From: Acidimicrobiaceae bacterium
GTDB lineage: Bacteria; Actinomycetota; Acidimicrobiia; Acidimicrobiales; RAAP-2
DNA: 5,293 nucleotides
Direction of reading: 5' to 3'
Assembly (NCBI GenBank): GCA_003164275.1
Contig: PLSY01000079.1
Location: 19,235-24,527 of the forward strand
Below are positions 1-5,293 of this stretch, one piece after another (the first letter of the stretch is position 1; each line of letters opens with the position of its first letter). The notes under the pieces are model-generated. The model searched no databases, was not told the origin of the DNA, and worked only from the letters and a program-made list of their open reading frames with translations. The translations under genes and the position numbers were made by a program.

Positions 1-74
1 TGGCCGAGATCGACGCCGAGATCAAGGCGTTGGAGGCAGAGATCCAGGAGCTGCTGAGCGAGGTGACTGAGTGA
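1..74 (+). CDS. hsdM: HsdM C-terminal end (type I DNA methyltransferase subunit, partial)
   Basis: Only the last 23 codons are present. The frame begins at base 3 and stops with TGA at 72-74; the 5' part lies outside the window. The visible tail is a charged, heptad-like helix (IKALEAEIQELLSEVTE, leucine and isoleucine spaced among E and K), which fits the helical C-terminus by which HsdM subunits pack against the coiled-coil spacers of HsdS. The assignment rests mainly on context: the next gene is hsdS, overlapping by 4 bases, and hsdM is the usual gene directly before hsdS. The family is an N6-adenine methyltransferase using S-adenosylmethionine, but none of the catalytic motifs is in this window, so activity cannot be judged here. 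Confidence 0.8.
   Translation, partial: AEIDAEIKALEAEIQELLSEVTE
60..65 (+). promoter_or_regulatory. Ribosome binding site of hsdS
   Basis: GAGGTG lies inside the end of hsdM, five bases before the GTG at 71. It supports this GTG as the hsdS start; the next in-frame methionine (codon 27) would delete the start of the first recognition domain. Confidence 0.6.
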
Positions 75-1315
75 AGTCGACGGAACTCGGATGGGCGCCG
101 AATATCGACCCCAGCTTCAGCGTTCGGCGCCTCACCCAGGTTGCTCGCATGGGGACTGGACACACTCCCGACCGGAGCAAGCCGGAGTACTGGGAGAACT
201 GCACTGTTCCGTGGGTCACTGCGGCGGATCTCTCATCAAGGAGCAACCCGTTCGAGCCCTTGCTGGACACAGACCAGAAGGTGTCGCAGGTGGGTCTGGC
301 GAACAGCGCCGCGGTGGTCCACCCAGCTGGGACCGTGATGTTGTGCCGAACTGCTTCGGTAGGTCTGATCACCCGCATCGGCGTGCCGATGGCTACGACG
401 CAGGCCTTCGTCGCTTGGACTCCTGGACCAGAACTGGACTCTCGCTACTTGTTGTACGCCCTGCACGCCATGGGGCAAGAGTGGGAACGACTGGCCTACG
501 GCAGTACCCACATGACGATCTACATGCCTGACCTCGAATCGCTGCGCATCCCAGTTCCGCCCGTGGCCAACCAGCGCGCCATCGCCGACTACCTCGACTC
601 CGAGACTGCGCGCATCGACGCCCTCATCGAGAAAAAGCGGCGGATGGTGGAGTTGGTCGAGGAGCGGTACCAGTCCTCAGTCGACCAGAAGATGGCCAAC
701 TTCCCGCCTGTGCCCTTGAAGTCAGTAGCGAAGTACGTGGAGGGGCCGGGGATCATGGCTTCCGACTTCTACGACGAAGGAGTTCCCCTTGTGCGGATCT
801 CGGGGGTTCGGTCGGAGGTTGTGACACTCGATGGCTGCAACTTCCTTGATGCGACCAAGGTGGCCAAGACGTGGAGGCACTTCGCTCTTCGGCTCGGTGA
901 CTACTTGATCAGCGCCAGTGCCACGATGGGTGTAGTTGCCGAAGTGGGACCAGAGGCAGTTGGCGCTGTTCCGTACACTGGCCTCATTCGATTCCGGCCA
1001 CGGGGAAACGAAGTCTCGATGCCCTACATCAAGCACTTCCTCCGGTCTCTCGCCTTCATGCGCCAGATCGACCAGTTGAAGACCGGCACTGCGATCGAGC
1101 ACTACGGCCCGACCCACCTTGGAGAGGTGAAGATCCCTCTTCCTTCGTTCGGCAGGCAGCAGGAACTTGCCTCTGAGATGGACGAAGAACGCAAGAAGTC
1201 ACTCGGGATGACCGCCTTACTTCAGCGGCAGATCGAAGTTCTGGCTGAACGCCGCCAAGCTGTCATCACCGCCGCCGTAACCGGCGCTCTCCCAGTCCCC
1301 GGAGTCGCAGCGTGA
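71..1315 (+). CDS. hsdS: Type I restriction-modification specificity subunit HsdS
   Basis: This 414-aa protein sets the DNA sequence recognised by the M2S methyltransferase and the R2M2S restriction complex. It has the usual two-repeat layout. The first target recognition domain covers about residues 10-160 and opens with a family-typical G-T-G-H-T-P...Y-W...P-W stretch (residues 28-48). A conserved helical spacer follows at about 165-206 (NQRAIADYLDSETARIDAL and a basic-acidic coil). The second domain spans about 216-360, and a second helix about 363-400 ends in the family-like ITAAVTG. The ends of the two halves align with each other (IPVPP at 160-164 with IPLPS at 355-359), as expected from internal pseudosymmetry. 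Length is typical for the family. The GTG start overlaps the hsdM stop (GTGA) and the stop overlaps the hsdR start in the same way. The target sequence cannot be predicted from this sequence alone. Third-position GC varies along the gene, see findings. Confidence 0.95.
   Translation: MKSTELGWAPNIDPSFSVRRLTQVARMGTGHTPDRSKPEYWENCTVPWVTAADLSSRSNPFEPLLDTDQKVSQVGLANSAAVVHPAGTVMLCRTASVGLITRIGVPMATTQAFVAWTPGPELDSRYLLYALHAMGQEWERLAYGSTHMTIYMPDLESLRIPVPPVANQRAIADYLDSETARIDALIEKKRRMVELVEERYQSSVDQKMANFPPVPLKSVAKYVEGPGIMASDFYDEGVPLVRISGVRSEVVTLDGCNFLDATKVAKTWRHFALRLGDYLISASATMGVVAEVGPEAVGAVPYTGLIRFRPRGNEVSMPYIKHFLRSLAFMRQIDQLKTGTAIEHYGPTHLGEVKIPLPSFGRQQELASEMDEERKKSLGMTALLQRQIEVLAERRQAVITAAVTGALPVPGVAA
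1301..1304 (+). promoter_or_regulatory. Ribosome binding site of hsdR
   Basis: GGAG sits within the last codons of hsdS, seven bases before the hsdR GTG at 1312. Together with the GTGA start/stop overlap it supports translation of hsdR directly coupled to the end of hsdS. Confidence 0.5.
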
Positions 1316-4302
1316 AGCCGACCGAACTTGCCTTCGAGGACGCCATCGAGGCTTCCCTGCTCGCTGACGGCGGCTACCTGAAGTCCAGCCCCACCAACTT
1401 CGATCCGGTCCTCGGCCTCGACTCCACCGAACTCTTCACCTTCATCGAGCACACCCAGCCGACCGAGTGGGCCAAGCTGGTCGCCCTCTACAGCAACGAC
1501 CCGGCCGAAGCCCGTGCCGGGTTTCTGAAGCGCCTCGCCGCTGAACTGAACAACCGAGGCACGGTCGACGTCCTCCGCCACGGGATCGTCGACCGTGGCC
1601 CCACATTTCGCCTCGCCTACTTCAAGCCCGCACATGGCCTCACGGACACGCTCACGGCCCTCTACGCCGCGAACCGCGTCACCATCACCCGACAACTCGC
1701 CTTCGAGCCCGGTACTCACAAGACCCTCGACATCGTCCTCCTCGTCAACGGGATCCCGACTGCCACAGCCGAACTGAAGAACCCCCTCACCAACCAGACG
1801 GTCGAGCACGCCATCGAGCAGTACCGGAACGATCGGGACCCGGCCAACACGACCCTCTCGCGTCGTGCCCTGGTCCACTTCGCTGTCGACCCCGAACGGG
1901 TCGCCATGACGACCAAGCTCACCGGGACCAGTACCCGGTTCCTCCCCTTCAACCTCGGCCATGACGGGGGAGCGGGGAACCCCCCGAACCCCGACGGACA
2001 CCGCACGTCCTACCTCTGGGAGAAGGTCTGGGAGCGTGACGCCTGGATGGACCTCCTCGCCCGCTTCATCCACGTCGAGCGCCCCACCCAGGGATCGGCC
2101 GCCGCCAAGAAGGCTGCCGAGACAGTCATCTTCCCCCGCTACCACCAGTGGGACGCCGTCCTGAAGCTGGAAGCCGACGCCAAGGCCAACGGTGCCGGGC
2201 AGAGCTACCTCGTCGAGCACTCGGCCGGATCGGGCAAGTCGAACACGATCGCTTGGTCGGCCCACCGATTGTCGAACTTGCACGACGCCGACAACAACAA
2301 GATCTTCGACAAGGTGATCGTCATCACGGACCGGGTCATTCTTGATCGTCAGCTTCAGGAGACCATCTACCAGTTCGAGCATGCGCGTGGCGTCGTCGTG
2401 AAGATCGACAAGGACTCCACCCAGCTGGCCGATGCCCTCACTGGTGAACAGGCCCGGATCATCATCACGACACTGCAGAAGTTCCCGGTGGTCCAGAGCA
2501 AGGTCGAGTCGCTTCCGGACCGTCGATACGCAGTCATTGTCGACGAGGCCCACTCCTCCCAGACCGGGGAAGCCGCCAAGGACCTCCGCCTGGTGCTGGG
2601 TGCCACCGATGAGCAGGAGTTGACCGTTGCCGAGGCCGAAGACGCCGGGTACATCGCTGAAGCCGTTGACCCAGTCGAAGAGTCCCTCGCCAAGGCCGTC
2701 GGAGCCAGAGGCAAGCAGAAGAATCTCTCGTTCCTGGCGTTCACGGCCACACCGAAGGCGCGCACCATCGAGCTATTCGGTACCTGGGATCCGGAGATCA
2801 GCAAGAAGGGTCCCTTCCATCTCTACTCGATGCGTCAGGCGATCGACGAGGGCTTCATCCTCGACGTCCTCTCCAACTACACGACCTATCAGACCCTCTG
2901 GCGCATCGAGAAGACGGTTGCCGATGATCCGGCCTACGAAGCCCCGAAGGCCCGGCGCGCCATTGCCCAGTTCGTCAGCCTTCATCCCTACAACCTGGCC
3001 CAGAAGGCCCAGATCATCGTCGAGCACTTCCGCCAACACACCGCCTCGAAGATCGGTGGGCAGGCCAAGGCGATGGTAGTGACGTCGTCGCGCCTCCACG
3101 CCGTCCGCTACAAGCAGGCGATCGACGCCTACATCGCCAAGATGAACTACGCCGACCTGGCCGCCCTGGTGGCGTTCTCCGGAAAGGTCATCGACGACAA
3201 GGGGTTCACCTACACCGAGACCCAGATGAACGTTGTCCCCGAATCCCAGACCGCTGAGGAGTTCGCCGGGGACGACTACCAGGTCCTCATCGTGGCGGAG
3301 AAGTTCCAGACCGGCTTCGACCAGCCCCTCCTCCACACGATGTACGTCGACAAGGTCCTCACCGGACTCAACGCTGTCCAGACCCTCTCGCGATTGAACC
3401 GCATCCACCCGTTGAAGGACTCCACCTTCGTGCTCGACTTCCGCAACGACGCCGAGGACATCGTGAAGGCGTTCGAGCCGTACTACGGGCGGACGGTCGC
3501 ACCTCCGACGGACCCGAACCTCCTCTGGGACACCCGTAGTCAGCTTGATCAGTACGACATGCTGCGGATCGAAGAGATCGAGTCGACCGTCGAACTTCTA
3601 GTCACTTTCGCCGGGGCCAAGGACCATGGTCAGGTGTACGCATCCCTCGACCCAGCCGTCGAGCGCTTCAAGGCGATGGACGAGGAGGACCGGCTCGGCT
3701 TCAAGGACGGCCTCGACAGGTTCGTCCGCACGTACTCGTTCCTCTCCCAGATCGTGGGGTTCGGTGACTCGAAGTTGGAGAGGGACTACCGGTACTGCCG
3801 GGCCCTGGCGTCTGTCTTGCGCGACCAGAACAGCATCGAGAAGCTGGACCTCGGGTCGGCCGTGGAGCTGTCCCACCTCCGCAGCGAGATCACTTTCGAG
3901 GGGTCGCTCTCGCTGGACGGTGAGAACGGTGAGGTGAAGTCCATCTTCGGCGAGGGACGAGGCAAGCAGAACGAACCAGACTCCGAGCCCCTCTCCCAGA
4001 TCATCGACGAACTGAACGAGCGGTTCGGGCTGAACCTGAACGAGCGGGACCAGTTGTTCTTCGACCAGATCGAGGGGGACTGGCTGGCCGATCCCGACCA
4101 CCGGGCGCAAGCCCAGAACAACTCTGTCGAGAACTTCCGCCTCGTGTTCGATCGGTCGTTCGAGCACACTGTGGCAGAGCGAGTGATGAACAACGATGAC
4201 ATCGCGCAGCGGTTCTTCGATGACGAGGACTTCAAGCAGGTCCTGATCGACTGGTACGCGGAGAAGGTGTACCGGGCGGCGAGAGAAGACGACCGTGAAT
4301 GA
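1312..4302 (+). CDS. hsdR: Type I restriction enzyme HsdR (endonuclease and ATP-dependent translocase subunit)
   Basis: HsdR pulls DNA through the complex using ATP and cuts it away from the recognition site when that site is unmethylated. The 996-aa length is normal for the family. The N-terminal nuclease domain shows the PD-(D/E)xK residues D140 (TLDIVLL) and E154-L-K156 (AELKNP). The SF2 motor follows: Walker A SAGSGKS at 304-310 (K309), a TDR...LDRQL block from 339, TTLQKF at 386-391, DEAH at 411-414, FTATPK at 477-482, KFQTGFDQP at 664-672 and QTLSRLNR at 690-697. The remaining roughly 270 residues form the expected helical C-terminal region, thought to dock onto the methyltransferase. 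The GTG start is fixed by the GTGA overlap with hsdS. No frameshift or lost key residue is visible, so the subunit should be active. Third-position GC is very high (55 of 60 codons from 2041 to 2220 by hand count). Confidence 0.97.
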   Translation: MKPTELAFEDAIEASLLADGGYLKSSPTNFDPVLGLDSTELFTFIEHTQPTEWAKLVALYSNDPAEARAGFLKRLAAELNNRGTVDVLRHGIVDRGPTFRLAYFKPAHGLTDTLTALYAANRVTITRQLAFEPGTHKTLDIVLLVNGIPTATAELKNPLTNQTVEHAIEQYRNDRDPANTTLSRRALVHFAVDPERVAMTTKLTGTSTRFLPFNLGHDGGAGNPPNPDGHRTSYLWEKVWERDAWMDLLARFIHVERPTQGSAAAKKAAETVIFPRYHQWDAVLKLEADAKANGAGQSYLVEHSAGSGKSNTIAWSAHRLSNLHDADNNKIFDKVIVITDRVILDRQLQETIYQFEHARGVVVKIDKDSTQLADALTGEQARIIITTLQKFPVVQSKVESLPDRRYAVIVDEAHSSQTGEAAKDLRLVLGATDEQELTVAEAEDAGYIAEAVDPVEESLAKAVGARGKQKNLSFLAFTATPKARTIELFGTWDPEISKKGPFHLYSMRQAIDEGFILDVLSNYTTYQTLWRIEKTVADDPAYEAPKARRAIAQFVSLHPYNLAQKAQIIVEHFRQHTASKIGGQAKAMVVTSSRLHAVRYKQAIDAYIAKMNYADLAALVAFSGKVIDDKGFTYTETQMNVVPESQTAEEFAGDDYQVLIVAEKFQTGFDQPLLHTMYVDKVLTGLNAVQTLSRLNRIHPLKDSTFVLDFRNDAEDIVKAFEPYYGRTVAPPTDPNLLWDTRSQLDQYDMLRIEEIESTVELLVTFAGAKDHGQVYASLDPAVERFKAMDEEDRLGFKDGLDRFVRTYSFLSQIVGFGDSKLERDYRYCRALASVLRDQNSIEKLDLGSAVELSHLRSEITFEGSLSLDGENGEVKSIFGEGRGKQNEPDSEPLSQIIDELNERFGLNLNERDQLFFDQIEGDWLADPDHRAQAQNNSVENFRLVFDRSFEHTVAERVMNNDDIAQRFFDDEDFKQVLIDWYAEKVYRAAREDDRE

Positions 4303-4305
4303 CCG

Positions 4306-4809
4306 ATGACGGCCGACCTCTCCGCAGAGTTCACCTTCGCTGATCGGACTACGCGGGACCTCTTCAGGATCTACCGCGCAACCTTGAACGAGCTACGGAC
4401 CCGAGGCATCATCAGGACCGACAACGCCCCAGCAGGGGACTATGCCGAGTACCTCGTTCATCGAGCCCTCGGTGGTGACTTGGCGACCAACTCGAAGAAG
4501 AGCTGGGATGTTGAAACGGCAGACCATGAACGGATCCAGGTGAAGTGCCGTGTGGTGTCAGCGCCGATGCTGCCAGGACATCGACAGCTGTCAGCGTTCC
4601 GATCGTTCGACTTCGACGCTGCCGTGATCGTGTTTTTCTCCGATGCCGACTACGGCGTGATCCGGGCAGTGAAGATCCCCCGTGCGCTCGTTGAGGCGAA
4701 CTCCAAGCACCGGAAGCACGACAACAGCAACGTATTCCACGCCACCGAGTCGCTTCTCGCCGACCCTTCAGTGATCGACGTGACCGATCTCATCCGTGCG
4801 GCGGCGTGA
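4306..4809 (+). CDS. DUF6998-like protein with a possible restriction-endonuclease-like fold, in the type I operon
   Basis: This is a 167-aa soluble protein without signal peptide or membrane segment. A helical N-terminus (about 14-34, RDLFRIYRATLNELRTRGI) leads into N-A-P-A-G-D-Y-A-E-Y-L (40-50), S-W-D-V (66-69) and the strand I-Q-V-K-C-R-V-V (77-84). A second block (QLSAFRSFDFDAAVIVFF, from about 95) looks like a beta strand followed by a loop. From memory this pattern matches DUF6998 proteins. The order E48, D68, Q78-x-K80 is the layout of PD-(D/E)xK enzymes of the Mrr/resolvase type, in which Q replaces the acidic residue; catalytic activity is my inference. The ATG is forced, because the frame upstream is closed by the hsdR TGA only six bases away. 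There is no strong ribosome binding site (only GTGA at 4295-4298), so translation probably depends on ribosomes finishing hsdR. Third-position GC is lower than in hsdR, suggesting a separate origin. It may be a restriction accessory or second effector. Confidence 0.85.
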   Translation: MTADLSAEFTFADRTTRDLFRIYRATLNELRTRGIIRTDNAPAGDYAEYLVHRALGGDLATNSKKSWDVETADHERIQVKCRVVSAPMLPGHRQLSAFRSFDFDAAVIVFFSDADYGVIRAVKIPRALVEANSKHRKHDNSNVFHATESLLADPSVIDVTDLIRAAA

Positions 4810-4868
4810 GGCTGCGGGCGGAGAGTGGTCGTGGCCGGTCCGGGGCGCCCCACGAAGTTCCGGTTCCG

Positions 4869-4874
4869 TAGGAT
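4869..4874 (+). promoter_or_regulatory. Possible -10 box of a leaderless promoter (also overlaps a ribosome binding site)
   Basis: TAGGAT fits the actinobacterial -10 pattern TANNNT and ends seven bases before the ATG at 4882, the spacing expected when transcription begins at the start codon itself. No convincing -35 box is seen 16-19 bases upstream. The same bases contain AGGA (4870-4873), eight bases from the ATG, so the element could instead act as a ribosome binding site on the operon transcript. A tandem GTTCCG GTTCCG lies directly upstream (4857-4868). Confidence 0.35.
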
Positions 4875-4881
4875 CCACCTC

Positions 4882-5160
4882 ATGGAGGACGACCCCGCAC
4901 CACCGCTGCTCCGCCACGACGTGAACTTCGAGATCAGGCCGGGTGGCTACGAGGTCTGGTTCTCCGACCGCATCGCCCAGGATCACCCGTGCCTGGTCGA
5001 ACAGTTCGCAGACTGGTTGGAGAACGAGGTGGGCGTGGTGAACCTGGGGCAGATCGAGCACAAGGCCCTGTTGGCGGATGGGGTGCTCAGTGATCAGTTG
5101 AGGGAAGACATCGTCGGCTGGTGGGCGGCGAGGGTGAGGGGGCTGGATCAGGGGGAGTGA
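4882..5160 (+). CDS. Small acidic protein of unknown function
   Basis: I do not recognise this 92-aa protein. Codon usage supports it as a real gene: by hand count 81 of 92 codons end in G or C. It has 19 D/E against 7 K/R, so a net charge near -12, with no signal peptide or membrane helix. Residues 14-27 (VNFEIRPGGYEVWF) look like a beta hairpin; about 37-50 and 70-86 look like amphipathic helices, with tryptophans at 45, 80 and 81. I chose ATG 4882 because AGGA lies eight bases upstream and TAGGAT could be a leaderless -10 box. The frame is open further upstream, and GTG at 4831 (seven bases after GGAG 4820-4823) or 4825 would add 17 or 19 basic residues. It lies 72 bases after the previous gene, so it could be part of the operon or separately transcribed. 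A role linked to restriction is only a guess from position. Confidence 0.7.
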   Translation: MEDDPAPPLLRHDVNFEIRPGGYEVWFSDRIAQDHPCLVEQFADWLENEVGVVNLGQIEHKALLADGVLSDQLREDIVGWWAARVRGLDQGE

Positions 5161-5211
5161 GTCACGGTCGGATCCCGGGCAGGTGGCTTGCACCACAGCA
5201 GATAGGTTTAC

Positions 5212-5241
5212 GACTTTCGCTCCTCGCTGACCTGTAAAGTC
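5212..5241. repeat. Inverted repeat, possible operator
   Basis: GACTTT (5212-5217) and its perfect reverse complement AAAGTC (5236-5241) are separated by 18 bases, in the gap between the small acidic gene and the gene starting at 5269. The right arm overlaps the possible -10 box TAAAGT. Six-base arms can arise by chance, and no T run follows, so this is not a convincing terminator. A regulator binding site is possible but unproven. Confidence 0.25.
5235..5240 (+). promoter_or_regulatory. Possible -10 box upstream of the last gene
   Basis: TAAAGT fits TANNNT and lies in the locally AT-richer part of the 5161-5268 gap. Transcription would begin near 5246-5248, leaving a leader of about 22 bases before the ATG at 5269. 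A second TANNNT match, TAGGTT, occurs at 5203-5208. Neither has a well-placed -35 hexamer. The gap otherwise shows no RNA gene or strong terminator. Confidence 0.3.
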
Positions 5242-5268
5242 CCTGGTGAGCACAGCGTTCGGTGGGCC

Positions 5269-5293
5269 ATGGCTTACAACCAGCAGGTCATCG
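5269..5293 (+). CDS. Start of a gene, possibly a deazaflavin (F420)-dependent nitroreductase family protein (partial)
   Basis: Only eight codons are visible (MAYNQQVI) before the window ends. The ATG follows a purine-rich GGTGGG at 5261-5266, which is rather close for a ribosome binding site. The residues recall the N-terminus of deazaflavin-dependent nitroreductase-family proteins, which often begin with a Y/F-N-x-x-V-I segment and are common in actinobacteria. Eight residues are far too few to be certain. An overlapping frame from GTG 5246 is also open to the window end, but it has poorer codon usage (6 of 15 codons end in A or T). This gene is probably unrelated to the restriction operon, marking its downstream border. 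Confidence 0.4.

Noticed and set aside
91..531. Second plus-strand open frame inside hsdS
   Set aside because: It overlaps the well-supported hsdS frame and its translation has no recognisable features; it is a frame shadow.
1222..2553. Long open frame on the minus strand (443 codons) opposite hsdR
   Set aside because: It is antisense to clear HsdR nuclease and Walker A motifs, its translation is rich in G, V, D and E without recognisable domains, and such shadows are common in high-GC coding DNA.
3598..4167. Minus-strand open frames (including 2773-3408 and 3786-4334) opposite the 3' half of hsdR
   Set aside because: They lie wholly or almost wholly within the intact HsdR frame and show no domain or initiation signal of their own.
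4830..4854. GC-rich stem (CGTGG...CCACG with internal palindrome GGGGCGCCCC) as a terminator after the accessory gene
   Set aside because: The palindrome has no loop, the outer stem is only five bases, and no T run follows, so it does not meet intrinsic terminator criteria.
5182..5196. Short hairpin GGTG-GCTTG-CACC after the small acidic gene as a terminator
   Set aside because: The stem is only four base pairs and no T run follows.
4768..5253. Minus-strand open frame of 161 codons opposite the small acidic gene
   Set aside because: The translation looks low in structure (many P, R, H and D), it overlaps the end of the 4306-4809 gene, and the plus frame has much better codon usage.

Overview
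The window looks like a high-GC bacterial chromosome segment, most likely from an actinobacterium. Third codon positions are mostly G or C, two of the five gene starts are GTG, all five stop codons seen are TGA, and actinobacterial-style -10 boxes (TANNNT) stand just ahead of two start codons. No rRNA, tRNA, CRISPR array or transposase is visible. The genus cannot be told from the sequence alone.

Positions 1-4302 hold a type I restriction-modification operon in the order hsdM (only the last 23 codons), hsdS, hsdR, all on the + strand. Both junctions are 4-base GTGA overlaps, where the start codon of one gene overlaps the stop codon of the previous one, so translation is probably coupled. HsdS (414 aa) has two target recognition domains and two conserved helical spacers. 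HsdR (996 aa) keeps an apparently intact PD-(D/E)xK nuclease site (D140, E154, K156) and all main SF2 translocase motifs. The system therefore looks complete and functional apart from the part of hsdM outside the window.

Positions 4306-4809 encode a 167-aa protein that follows hsdR after one TGA stop and one codon, in the same reading frame. It resembles the DUF6998 family and carries an E...D...QxK pattern typical of restriction-endonuclease-like folds. It may be an accessory component of the restriction island. Its third-position GC is clearly lower than that of hsdR. A small, very acidic protein of unknown function follows (4882-5160), with its own possible leaderless promoter. The last ~130 bases are an intergenic, locally AT-richer stretch with promoter-like boxes and an inverted repeat. 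They lead into the first eight codons of another gene at 5269, which may belong to the deazaflavin (F420)-dependent nitroreductase family.

Together, M, S and R would form the pentameric modification/restriction complex: S chooses the bipartite target, M methylates it, and R translocates and cuts unmethylated DNA. The two downstream small genes are the least understood part and the best candidates for something new.
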